The notes under the pieces are model-generated. The model did not search any database, had not been told where the DNA came from, and saw only the letters and a program-made list of their open reading frames with translations. DNA of 64,000 bases, from positions 14,720,031 through 14,784,030 of the forward strand of contig NC_060106.1 in NCBI RefSeq assembly GCF_021155765.1, in the 5' to 3' direction. This document shows positions 1 to 11,949 of the stretch, piece after piece (positions within the stretch are counted from its first letter, which is position 1; the number at the start of each line of letters is the position of its first letter). The translations under genes and the position numbers were made by a program. Origin of the DNA: Diprion similis. Its lineage: Eukaryota > Arthropoda > Insecta > Hymenoptera > Diprionidae.

Positions 1-43
1 GTATTCCCCTGGTTCGACAGCGAACGTATCTACGGCAAGCAAA

Positions 44-3000
44 ATGTCACCACCTGGACCAAAGCCTAAGGAAAGCGTATCTTTACCTAGCTGTGTTAAG
101 GCTAGCGACAGTCTTGTGAAATCGAAGCCAGCAGTCGCGTGAGTATTCTTGATTCGTTCCTCGCCTAGACCCTTCGCTCCATTTGGTGAATTCCTGGTCT
201 TAGCTTAAAGATCTCCCGCAGAATCAACTCTCTGTAGCTAGACTACTGGCTTTGCAAGTTATTTACACTCGGCCCTATTTCGCTATGTATCTTTACTTAT
301 TGTTAGACATGGCCATTTTAATGAGTAGGTACCTTTTGCAGCAGGCGGTTGGGTCATACCAAAGAAACACCGAATCTACCTGGACCGATGAAATCACGAT
401 TGGTGGATCGAACGAACAGGTGAGAGGGAGTATTAGAAGAGTGGTAGAACTTTTTAGATTCAAGCGAAGAATATAATATTAGTAGTACTTGGAGTAGAAG
501 GGTGCATGAGGAGAAGGGAAAGGGCTGAGGTATTAAGAACGAAAAAATCTTGATCTCAAACACCGGTGGCTTATCAATTGATTTTGCTATTGTTGGTAGT
601 AGAAAATTGTTTTTCATTTTTCTTCACGACCAAATAGATTTTTTCACACGACTTCAACTCCTTTGCTAACATTAAACGAATCTTACTGAAGTATATAGGA
701 GCTAACTGCCTTCTCCTGATGACCTTGACCCTCTTTCCTCCTCCTCAGGCCGGCCGAAGAATACGAGTCCGGACCCATGTCTACTCGAACCTCTTCCTCA
801 AATCCTCGACGTTCCCTATTACCTAACGCCTCCCCAAAATCCGTAAAAACCAACTTTAAGAATACGTCGCCACCCCCAAAGTCAGCTCGTCGGTCAGAAA
901 TCAGGTCCAGTCTTTCACCGCGTCTTTGTAAGATACATGAGTCTACTAGCAGCGAGCCTGTGAAATTAAAAAGCAATTTGCTTTCGGTAAGAGGTTACAA
1001 TAATCCAAAAGTAAATGACATCGATGTGAATCAGGACGTCATCGGCATGTCAGTCCAACCTTGCAACATTCATAGAGAACATAGCATGACCAGTTGGAAA
1101 CGGATCAGCGAGGAGAAGACAGATTCACAGATAATGGAAGGCAATACGGATACTTCAAAAATGAAAAATATTATTGCTGAAGAGCCAAATAGTGAGAGAT
1201 GCAGGGGTGGAGTATCAGAGATCTTTTGTAATAAAAAACATGGCGAAGATGATGAATTTGAGAAAGCTGCTGAACGCCATCGCCAAAGTTCGTTGATAGA
1301 ATCCCAAAAAGTCATGAAATGCATTCCATCATCCGAAGTTGCGACTGCCGCTGATATCTCGAAATTGTCTTGGGTTGAGAATATAGAAAAACTTGATAAG
1401 ACTTATCTGATCAAGGAGTCATGTGGTCCAGATCCCGACTCACTAGGTTTAGTAATCCCGCCGAGGAAATGGAAACCAATAAAAAATAGCCCGCGGGTGG
1501 AGTTTTGCGTAAAAGATAGAATGATGACGACTGTATCAGAGTCCACAATAAACTCTTATGAAGGCCATAGTAACTTGGGCTGCTTTGGAAGTCCTATGAA
1601 TTGCAATGGGCACGTTAACTTCACCAGCACACCTGTTCTAGATGGTATTGATGCCAATCATGCTGACGATACGACTAATACAATTCAGAATCTAGAAGCT
1701 GGGAAGGATATTAGTGCTGAAGAGGATCTTGCATTGTCAACAGAGTCAGGAAACGAATGGCTAGCTGATACCAAGCTGCAGCAGGAAGCGTCAGTGGCGT
1801 TAGAGCTAGAATTAATCCATTCGACAGCGAATGATTCTGCACTTCAGGAAACAATGGCGATTAATTCGCCAATCGAGACACCAGTGCAGACTTCACCGGA
1901 GACACCTTTGAGCGTAACTGTCCAGGACGATTCGCCAAAAGTCAAATCAACCAAGATGAGTCGTAGAAAAAAGAAAAAGAAAAAGGCTGTCGTCAAACTC
2001 ACTCCCCGTTTAAAACCTCTCGATCAAATAGCTGTGGTCACAGAACAGCCATTGAATTATACTGATTTTAATAAGGTTTATGAATTGCCATCGAACCCGC
2101 TGGTTAACGCGAAGAAAGCTTATGCTGACGTTGTTAGTCCGATTCTGGGAAGCTCTATTAAAACAAAGGCCTCTTTAAAACATCGAAAGCAACGGGCTCT
2201 GACGGATCGCAGTGTGTCACAGTCACAGGAAATCGAGGTCTGCCAAAAAGATAATGAAAGTGCATGTCGCAATCCAACACAAGTGGATTCACAATTTGAT
2301 TCGTCATTCGAATTGAAGGCTTCTCCATTTTCATCTCCAAGAAATTCTGAGAACTTGACGGCGAGCCCTTCAAGTAAAAATTACAGCCATAACAAAAGTT
2401 CCTTAAAACCATTAAAGAATCATCTACAAGTTTCAATGGAAGAGGTTGGAACCGTTATTCAGGAACGAGAGAGTGAAAATTCGAGAAAGTATTGGGGTAG
2501 TGATCATTCTACGCCTAGATTAGCTCGACCTTGTCAAAAAATACAAGCAATGAAAAGACAGTCAAAGCATTTGGATCTTTGCAAAAAAGAAAATCTCTCC
2601 ATTGAATCATTGGATGGTTTCCGCGACGGTTCGGCTCCTGATCCAAGTGCTACCGACGACGAACTTTCCTGGATCATGACGCCCCAACTATTGTCAACAC
2701 GATCTATTGAATCAGTGCATTCGCCGTCACCTCAATGCAGTGACGCGAACCCTTTGAGCGAATCTCTAAAGCCAGAGTGTGGCGATAGACGAAGATGTGG
2801 AACTTACGTAATAGAAAAAACATCAGTTCCTGGTACTTCCCAGAATCAAAGCCCCGTGTCGGACGAGTCCCTCGAGGATAAGCCAATGGAAAAGCGGCGT
2901 AAAACGGACTCAATGCAACAAGATTTGCATGAAACGGACGTTGGAAAAGGTGATCTAATGATTGGTCATGAACCTGGGGATGGTTACAGCCTGAATACAT

Positions 3001-3856
3001 CGCTCACCGACTCAAGAACCTTCTTGGAGACAACGCTCGAAGATGACGTCTCGGTGGATGTCGACGTGCGGAAAATATATGACAAATATGTCAACAGCAA
3101 CTTCGACTACGACAGCGAAAATACTGTCGGTGCAAGTTGCTCAAACGAAGTTGATGTTGGTAATGAACAAACTGTGATGGGCGATATGGATGATCGGGGT
3201 TTCCAAAAGGTTACGAAAGTTGCTTCGGATTCGAATGTGATTCAGGCTAAGACTCCGCGCTCTCCGGAAAGAGTAATTTCCCGATCAAGTTGCCAAGAGG
3301 CTTCTGATATGCAACGACGGATTCGCAGGAATATGAATATCTTAAGAGGGAGTACTGACAGTCTGGTATCAATGATGGATACAGCGTCGAGGAGCATTCA
3401 GTTGATTTCTTCTTCGGGCTGCTATGACGGAGAAATTTGCAGAATACAGCCGATTAGGGGTGCCATTAAGACAGAAGGTTTGTTGAAGTTTTTACCGGAG
3501 ATCAACCAGGCAGAAGACGCCGTTGTAGCTTCAAAGAGCGTGGAAAAGAAGAAAAAGTCGTCAGAGTCGACATATTGGGAAAAAGCATCTAGAGTCTCCC
3601 AACACAGACTAATAAATCTCGACCCTCCGAAAGAAAAGTTTCGATTTATCAAGAGAAATCCCAAAAGCCAATTCCTTCCACCTATCCAACCCGGAAGTCC
3701 TCTCACTATGGAACGTCCAAGGTAGGATTAACCGTCAGACGTCATATACTAACCCTCCTTAATATCCGTAGGAGTGAAGTGTCGTTTCGAGTCGTCCGCC
3801 GTAGTTATTCAAGAAGTCCACCAAACTTTAATCTCATGCTTAGACGTAGAATGTAA
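44..3856 (+). CDS. Long disordered Ser/Lys-rich protein, function unknown; probably 5'-partial
   Basis: I do not recognise this protein. Three exons join in frame: 44-138, 749-3721 and 3772-3856, giving 1050 aa from the ATG at 44. The first intron has a GTGAGT donor and a strong pyrimidine tract ending in CTCCTCAG. The frame is also open upstream of 44 to the window edge, so this ATG may be internal and the gene may begin outside. The last intron is only 50 nt; if it is retained, translation stops at 3725. If it is spliced, 27 more residues follow, rich in Arg and Ser. The protein is low in hydrophobic residues and rich in Ser, Lys and Glu, with no membrane segment or catalytic motif seen. 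A basic run SRRKKKKKKAVVK near residue 440 looks like a nuclear localisation signal. Two further basic patches (EKRRK, VEKKKKSS) lie towards the C-terminus. A nuclear or scaffold role is inference. The coding call is secure; the function is not. Confidence 0.8.
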
Positions 3857-4118
3857 GTCTATGTGGTTTCAATGGCACGTACATGCAGTCACTAGTTAAA
3901 AAACTTTAGCTGCGCAGTGCACAAAGCACATTGACACTTTAAAGAAAACTAGTACTGATTAGACATTGATGAAATTTCTAAATACCATATTAATGCATGC
4001 TAAAATTTCAGCTATACACGTGCATGCGTTGTAGGCTATAGGTATATTTGGATACATAAGCATTGTGGTCCTCAATTTTTAATTGATGACTCGCTGCACC
4101 AATTGGTCAGTAGTCACC

Positions 4119-4202
4119 ATGTCTCACCATCACAGTAGCGATCGGAGTATAAGGCGATGGCTGTTTTCAGTGGAGCCAACCAGGACTACGACCCGTTCGT
4201 GA
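4119..4202 (+). promoter_or_regulatory. Overlapping upstream ORF before the zinc-ribbon gene
   Basis: An ATG in a good context (CACC before it) opens a 27-codon frame that overlaps the main start at 4157 in another frame and stops at 4200-4202. If the transcript starts upstream of 4119, this would lower initiation at the main ATG. The start site lies somewhere in the roughly 300-bp gap after the preceding gene. The alternative is that transcription begins between 4119 and 4157, or that this short frame is ignored. Confidence 0.35.
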
Positions 4203-5571
4203 CTGCTGAAAGGCAAATCAACGAGTTGTTCGCGGATACTAATGATCAGTTCCTGACGGAGGGTCTGCCACTGGAGGGCAATCGCTCTCCACCCAGTGAT
4301 TCAAAACTCACGCAATTCCCGCTTTCGCATTCCTCAGCTTTTGTCAAATATCCCTCTTCACCGCGGGCTAATAAACGCGCTTCCGTTATCGCGCCACCGT
4401 CAGAATTTGACGATTTTATATCTGACTTTTCCAGCGACTCGACCGAGACGAATTCCACGTCTCAGGATTTTTTCATAAACAATTTGCAAACGCAAACGAG
4501 AGACGCAAACGACTTCGACAAACTGACAGAGGACTGTACCAGACGCGTAGTTATCGACAAGTCAAAGGTCGCGTTAGATGAAGATGTTAACGCGAACTCT
4601 TGTCGTGGCAAGACGTTTGTTAGCTCGGTAGAAAGGTCACGTAAGATTCTTGAAAAGGTTTCGCCGAAAGTTGTTCGGCCCGCCATGAACAGGTCGAATT
4701 CAGTTCGCTCTACAAGGGCTACATCGGCACCTAGAGCACCGGAGCGCAAGAGTTCACTTAAGAAATCGATCTCACATACGAATGATTACTCGGGTCTTTC
4801 GAACGCGTCGAATAATAACGGCTACGGGGCTTTATCCGGAAGTAATTTGAGCCTTAGTTCAATGCTGTCCTCGGAGGCAGACATAAAAAGATCAAATTCG
4901 GTGTTTGACGAACTCTTGAGCTCCTTCGAAGACGACGGCTCTTCCTTTCCGTCCCTGAAATCCTTCCTAAAGAGTGATTCCGTCTCTACCTCAATGTCCA
5001 GCCAGGTTCCGGATAGCAGGCTGCGCAACGGGATGATCAGCGACGAGGAATTATCATCGCCGGATAGCTACAAACGCCAGAACCACAGCAAGCTGAGTGC
5101 CGACTCTGCCTATAGCAGGTTACTTTTTTCTTTACCCTACACCCTCGTGTATTTCAATCTTGGACACTTTTGTAACTTGGAATATAACGCTTGCGAATAC
5201 TTGCACCGGGTTTATCATGACATTTTACAATTATTATAGATGTTTTTGTCATGGCTCGTGATAATTTTAATTTTTTTTCAATACTGTACTCTTATACATT
5301 GTAACAGTAGGAGTTGTTATCAGAAGATTGCGCATGTTTAAAGCAATATAAACTTTGTCCTTGTAGTTTAAATCGCAAATGTTCCAATCATGGACGCAGC
5401 ACGAACGATGTAGGATCCAGAATAGAGCAGGAGCCATTACTGAAGCACGGGGATGCTGAAGTTACATCAGGAAAATTGAAGATGTCCAAGTTTTGCCACG
5501 AGTGCGGATCCAGGTTTCCCGAACCAGCAAAATTCTGTTGTGAATGTGGAGTCAAGAGGCTTGTTCTATGA
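4157..5571 (+). CDS. Ser-rich protein with C-terminal C4 zinc ribbon, function unknown
   Basis: Two exons, 4157-5118 and 5367-5571, give 388 aa. The donor follows TATAGCAG (GTTACT) and the acceptor is CTTTGTCCTTGTAG; the split codon AG+T restores the frame exactly. The first 320 residues look disordered. They start with a conserved-looking acidic/aromatic stretch ([18 protein letters not shown]), followed by Ser-rich segments. The motif RSNSV occurs twice, near residues 178 and 250, in basic or acidic surroundings typical of phosphorylation sites. The C-terminus ends in a compact zinc ribbon, CHECG-x9-CCECG, about 25 residues from the stop, which should bind one zinc ion. I do not recognise the family. 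Such terminal ribbons often mediate protein binding, but that is inference. The gene lies 300 bp after the preceding gene on the same strand. Readthrough of the intron would add an unrelated tail ending at 5239, which I regard as non-coding. Confidence 0.85.
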
Positions 5572-7639
5572 GCAAGTGGTCAGAGTTTTGAATTTCAAAA
5601 TACAAACCATTTTCTCTTCCTGAGAAATCTGATGGATCTCTCCAACGGTTCCTCACCTGGCCTTGTCACCCTCTTGGTGCCGAAGCTACACACATACATA
5701 GAGCATGCATGGTAAACTATAAGGTGTACCGACCAAGCACGGAATATATGTAATATTAAATCCGTTTTTTTCAATACACAATCGGGCGTGCCTCCCCGAG
5801 ATTTTCTCAAATCATTTTTATCACGGTTCAAGAGAGTAAAAAATACTAATTTCTAAGCCTGCGTCAATCGCTTGTGATAAGATGAGATAAGCATTCACTA
5901 CATATGTTACTCACACGTAACGGTTGTTTGTGAATTTAAACTTTGTGAGCCGACCTTAAAACACTTGACATCTTGCTATAATAATTATTATCTCAGACGG
6001 GCAATTGAGTGTATGGACCGTATCCAATTCGAGGCATGTGCGATTAAAATTTTTTATATCTTTTCGCACCTAATATAGTAATTTAAAAGTTCCGATTTGT
6101 ATTTTTATACTTAACTACTTACTGTCAGTCGTTATACGGAAAACATGCGGAAATATGTTGAGGAAATTCTGTTGTTCGAGTAAATAATACGTCGTAAATT
6201 AGGTATTTCCTTAAAAATTAAGGAAAAAACACACCAATTGCATAACATCATCTGAATTATTGTTCGTTTTCAGTTGGCATTGATTTGATTGGAAAACGAT
6301 ATGGAAACGATTGGATTTTAACGATACTGAATTTTGCCTCTTGCAATAACATTTTTGATTGATTGTGACAATCATTTATGCATCGCGCGTCCTGTAAGCC
6401 AAACGTTATTACTAGTTTGTTAAAATATCACCATTTTTGGTTTTTGTTAGAAATGTGTGTCGCTAAGTTTATCATATTTTATGTGAACATTTTTTTTAAA
6501 TAATTTATTTAACGCGTGGAGGGTGACTGTTGTGTAATACTTATTTATGTAAATTAGTCGTGTGATTTTCGATTAATTTTTTTGTCGTTTTTAATCGTTT
6601 AAATATGTAGTATACGCATTAATCACCCATATACTCACATTTTATTGTTGAAATGATTTCATAAACCAGGTAGATTTATTGTGATCGTAATAATGATTTT
6701 TCTGTACTTATAGGTCAAATAAATTATTATTTATTGCAAATACGAGTCACATCGTTCTGGTTGAGTTTCCGAGTGGCAGGTTCAAGTTTTGATCATAATT
6801 TTGACAATATATTTATTGCTGGCCATTCATTATCCAGAGAGTATTCATGTATAAAACAAATAAAATAGCTACTTTCTCCGTCATTCAGGCAAAATGTGCT
6901 TAAGTGCGAAATAATATTAATATAAAATAGGTTTAGAGCTTCAAACTGAAATTGTTGAATTATAAAGAAGAACGAACAAGCTGTTGCAATTTCTGTTTAC
7001 GTGGTTCTCGAACTACCAAGGTTCTAAGTAAAGTATGCCCGATGTTTCAAGAGTAATATTCACGAAGAAACTTCTTTTATAATTCACTTAAAATATCGAA
7101 ATATTTATACTATTTATGAATTGCATAATTATCATTCCTATAGTTCATAACAAGACTGACTCTGCACATACGTAACCAAATTTATTACTGGCATATACCG
7201 TAATTGAGAACGGGTAGCAAATCGTCGCGCCTAAGGTACAAGTTATGCAGATAAACAGATCCTTGAAATTAAATAAAATTACTGAATCTCGATTGAGACA
7301 CTAGGATATATTTCTGTATAGTTGTGCAAATACTAAACACTGATACAACTGTAATGAATTACACCTAACCCGCGAGTTGTATTTTTTCAAGTGCAATAAA
7401 GTTATATGCTTATACATTACTCGAGCTTTCGATTATTCATTGTGTAGCATTTCTACGAGTGTGATATTAAGAGTCCAATAAGTGATAGAGAATCCTTCAA
7501 ATGGACTCTGAACACACACATTTTGAGAACCAAAAAACCACAGAAAAATTGTACTAACCGCTTCGCACTCTTGTTGCCAAAGTTTGGCGATATTGGGAGA
7601 AGGTTGAGATTACTATATTCAGCAGTTATAACTGAATTA
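5572..7639 (+). other. 3' flank and gene-free AT-rich DNA
   Basis: No convincing coding frame. The stretch presumably begins with the 3' UTR of the zinc-ribbon gene. AATAAA-type signals occur at 6718-6723, in AAATAAAATAG near 6859 and in GCAATAAAG near 7392; none can be assigned with certainty. No tRNA, transposon ends or tandem repeats were recognised. Confidence 0.5.
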
Positions 7640-8400
7640 CTATAATCAGAATCGATCGTATTTTACGATGAAAAGCGATTGCTCAATGTCTAAACTTGTT
7701 ACGATTGACTCATCAAAAGTTAGAGCCATAAACGTAAAAATTTCATCGTATCTTCGCAGGTGTTGGTTGTACGATACCCTAGATGTCTTTCGTGTCTTCC
7801 TCGGGGTCCAATTAATTAGTCTGGTCGGGGTCCATTGAACAATTAGCAATGGAACAATTTTTCCCTTCTGAACTCGCAAAAGAAGCAGGACTGACCCCTT
7901 TCAACTTTTTTCACTTGGAATATGGACGATTTTGAATGATGTTTCAAGTAATTATTCGATATTCTATATCAACGTAAATTTGCGAGAGAAATCGTTTGTG
8001 CATAGTTTGAAGTAGCTGTGCGCAGCGGGTCAAAAGTTACAGTCGAAGAACGGGAAATTTTCTTCGCATCTCCTCAGCTGTTGCTCCTACGAAGTTTTGA
8101 AGGTCTTTTCTAGTTTTCTCAAGATGCAATTATTCTAGAAAAGGTTATTTGAATCGATTCCAAGTCCAAAAGTTGCTGGATAAAAAATTTCAGAAAAAGT
8201 AAGGCCCGTTCGCATTTTTTCAGTCAAAAATTTACCAATTTTGTATAATGCTGAAATCCATTTCTCGATATACTATATCAAGGTAATTTTGCGGAAGGAA
8301 TCGATTGCGTGCAGACTAGAATCACTGTGAACGACGCGCGTGGTTTGGGGTCGTTGCGACTAGCGGGTCAAAAGTTACATCCGAAATACATAGAATTTTG
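7640..8400 (+). repeat. Decayed 313-bp satellite monomers, left flank
   Basis: Two and a part monomers of the main satellite family can be aligned by eye. Landmarks include CGGGGTCCAATTAATTAGTC, GACCCCTTTCAACTTTTTTC, CGATTTTGAATGATGTTT, TTCTATATCAACGTAAATTT, GCGGGTCAAAAGTTACA and CTCCTCAGCTGTTGCTCCTA. They differ from the main array by many substitutions and small indels, unlike the near-identical copies to the right. They are therefore an older layer that has escaped homogenisation. Boundaries are approximate. Confidence 0.85.
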
Positions 8401-8490
8401 AAATGCACCAGCATTTCAATGAGGAAGAAAAAATTGATCACAGACACATTGGCACAAAGTTTCAGTTACAGTTTATTCGATATGCCTTGA
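8364..8490 (+). repeat. Array-end tail, left copy
   Basis: About 130 bp that follow a broken satellite monomer and match the sequence at the far right end of the main array (27387-27510). Shared words are CGGGTCAAAAGT, ATCCGAAATA, ATGCACCAGCATTTCAA, ATCACA and TTCAGTT-ACAGTT/TCAGTT. The monomer just before it also carries the same variant (GCGCG-GGTT-GG-GT) as the last monomer at 27360. The match runs beyond the satellite unit itself. Confidence 0.7.
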
Positions 8491-8957
8491 TCGTATAATA
8501 ATCAAACAAGTTACCCAATAGTACTGGAGTGAAAGACATACAGAAATGCGAAAGAATGATTGAACGTTACGTTAGAAATCCAACTATTACATGAAGTGAA
8601 ATAAGTGCAATACACCTTGAGAAGAATATGAAAAATGTTGTATAATATGAGCTGACTCGTCAAACGTTGTCCTGCCCTTTCCAGGAGGTGCGCGATAATG
8701 TGTTATCAATATGCAGGATATGTGAACAACCGACACCTATCAGATGTTAGCATAGCTCTGTAAGTCGTGCAGAATTTACACATTCACCAACAGATGTACC
8801 AGAGAATTATGTGTATGAAGATACTTATCATTGCTTTGTGAGTAGAGTTTAAGTAACGGCCTGGGGACAAGTATACCTTCGCAGAATACGATGAGTACAA
8901 TGTTGTATTATTGAAATTTGATGTAACCTAAATAAACATAAATGAATCATTGAAAAT
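8491..8957 (+). other. Spacer between old and young satellite blocks
   Basis: No gene, RNA or recognisable repeat. It lies between the left tail-like sequence and the first unit of the main array. That first unit (about 8958-9110) is itself of a divergent type that resembles the old monomers at 8086-8200 more than the main array. Confidence 0.4.
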
Positions 8958-11949
8958 TGACTCGTTGTTTTTGGGCTGCTTTCCTACGAGGTTTTGTTTA
9001 GTTTTCGAGTTTTCTTCAAGTTGAACTAATCTGCACAAAGTTATTTCAATAGATTCCGGAACAGAAAGTTTCGCACTCAAAAATTGCAGAGAAAGGAAGG
9101 TTAACCCGTTAGGATTTTTTCAGTCGAAAATTCGCCGATTTTGATGAATCATAGAAATGATGTTTTAATACCCTATATCGACGTAATTTTGCGCAAGGAA
9201 TCGATTGCGCGTGGTATCGAATGGCTGCGAGCAGCGATTCAAAAGTTACAGCCCAAAAACGAGAAATTTCCTTCGTATCTCCTCAACTGTTGCTCCTACG
9301 ACGTTTTGAAGGTCATTTTTGCATTCCTTGGGGTCCAATTAGTCCTAGAATGGTCATCCAAATCGAATCCAAGACAAAAAAGTTCGCACTCAAAAATTGC
9401 AGAAAAAGGAAGGTTAACCCCTTTGGATTTTTTCAATCGAAAATTCGCCGATTTTGATAAATCATAGAAATGATGTTTTAATACCCTATATCGACGTAAT
9501 TTTGCGCAAGGAATCGATTGCGCGTGGTCTTGAATAGCTGCGAGAAGCGGGTCAAAAGTTACAGCCCAAAATCGAGAAATTTCCTTCGTATCTCCACAAC
9601 TGTTGCTCCTACGATGTTTTAAAGGTCATTTTTGCATTCCTTGGGGTCCAATTATTCCAAGAATGGTCATCCAAATCGAATCCAAGACAAAAAAATTCGC
9701 ACTCAAAAGATGCAGAAAAAGGAAGGTTAACCCCTTTGGATTTTTTCAGTCGAAAATTCGCCGATTCTGATGAATCATAGAAATGATGTTTTAATACCCT
9801 ATATCGACGTAATTTTGCGCAAGGAATCGATTGCGCGTGGTCTTGAATAGCTGCGAGCAGCGGGTCAAAAGTTACAGCCCAAAAACGAGAAATTCCCTTC
9901 GTATCTCCTCAACTGTTGCTCCTACGACGTTTTAAAGGTCATTTTTGCATTCCTTGGGGTCCAATTATTCCAAGAATAGTCATCCAAATCGAATCCAAGA
10001 CAAAAAAATTCGCACTCAAAAATTGCAGAAAAAGGAAGGTTAACCCCTTTGGATTTTTTCAGTCGAAAATTCGCCGATTTTGATGAATCATAGAAATGAT
10101 GTTTTAATACCCTATATCGACGTAATTTTGCGCAAGGAATCGATTGCGCGTGGTCTTGAATAGCTGCGAGCAGCGGGTCAAAAGTTACAGCCCAAAAACG
10201 AGAAATTTCCTTCGTATCTCCTCAACTGTTGCTCCAACGACGTTTTAAAGGTCATTTTTGCATTCCTTGGGGTCCAATTAGTCCGAGAATGGTCATCCAA
10301 ATCAAATCCAAGACAAAAAAATTCGCACTCAAAAATTGCAGAAAAAGGAAGGTTAACCCCTTTGGATTTTTTCAGTCGAAAATTCGCCGATTTTGATAAA
10401 TCATAGTATTGATGTTTTGATACCCTATATCGACGTGATTTTGAGCAAGGAATCGATTGCGCGTGGTCTTGAATGGCTGCGAGCAGCGGGTCAAAAGTTA
10501 CAGCCCAAAAACGAGAAATTTCCTTCGTATCTCCTCAACTGTTGCTCCTACGACGTTTTAAAGGTCATTTTTGCATTCCTTGGGGTCCAATTAGTCCAAG
10601 AATGGTCATCCAAATCGAATCCAAGACAAAAAAATTCGCACTCAAAAATTGCAGAAAAAGGAAGGTTAACCCCTTTGGATTTTTTCAGTCGAAAATTCGC
10701 CGATTTTGATGAATCATAGAAATGATGTTTTGATACCCTATATCGACGTAATTTTGCGCAAGGAATCGATTGCGCGTGGTCTGGAATAGCTGCGAGCAGC
10801 GGGTCAAAAGTTACAGCCCAAAAACGAGAAATTTTCTTCGTATCTCCTCAACTGTTGCTCTTACGATGTTTTGAAGGTCATTTTTGCATTCCTTGGGGTC
10901 CAATTAGTCCAAGAATGGTCATCCAAATCGAATCTAAGACAAAAAAATTCACACTCAAAAATTGCAGAAAAAGGAAGGTTAACCCCTTTGGATTTTTTAA
11001 GTCGAAAATTCGCCGATTTTGATGAATCATAGAAATGATGTTTTAATACCCTATATCGACGTAATTTTGCGCGAGGAATCGATTGCGCGTGGTCTTGAAT
11101 AGCTGCGAGCAGCGGGTCAAAAGTTACAGCCCAAAAACGAAAAATTTCCTTCGTATCTCCTCAACTGTTGCTCCTACGACGTTTTAAAGGTCATTTTTGC
11201 ATTCCTTGGGGTCCAATTAGTCCAAGAATGGTCATCCAAATCGAATCCAAGACAAAAAAATTCGCACTCAAAAATTGCAGAAAAAGGAAGGTTAACCCCT
11301 TTGGATTTTTTCAGTCGAAAATTCGCCGATTTTGATGAATCATAGAAATGATGTTTCAATACCCTATATCGACGTAATTTTGCGCAAGGAATCGATTGCG
11401 CGTGGTCTTGAATAGCTGCGAGCAGCGGGTCAAAAGTTACAGCCCAAAAACGAGAAATTTCCTTCGTATCTCCTCAACTGTTGCTCTTACGATGTTTTAA
11501 AGGTCATTTTTGCATTCCTTGGGGTCCAATTAGTCCAAGAATGGTCATCCAAATCGAATCCAAGACAAAAAAATTCGCACTCAAAAATTGCAGAAAAAGG
11601 AAGGTTAACCCCTTTGGATTTTTTCAATCGAAAATTCGCCGATTTTGATGAATTATAGAAATGATGTTTTAATACCCTATATCGACGTAATTTTGCGCAA
11701 GGAATCGATTGCGCGTGGTCTGGAATAGCTGCGAGCAGCGGGTCAAAAGTTACAGCCCAAATACGAGAAATTTCCTTCGTATCTCCTCAACTGTGGCTCC
11801 TACGACGTTTTAAAGGTCATTTTTGCATTCCTTGGGGTCCAATTAGTCCAGGAATGGTCATCCAAATCGATTCCAAGACAAAAAAATTCGCACTCAAAAA
11901 TTGCAGAAAAAGGAAGGCTAACCCCTTTGGATTTTTTCAATCGAAAATT

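Noticed and set aside
5119..5239. Readthrough C-terminus of the zinc-ribbon gene ending at 5239
   Set aside because: The residues after the donor at 5119 are AT-rich, intron-like and lack the Ser-rich character. Splicing to 5367 gives a sensible zinc-ribbon end.
9141..9467. A 108-codon open frame in the satellite, with a similar one at 10393-10719
   Set aside because: Most monomers carry a stop (GAATAG) in this frame. The two open ones arise from single-base changes, and there is no ATG context or domain. They are chance frames in a tandem repeat.
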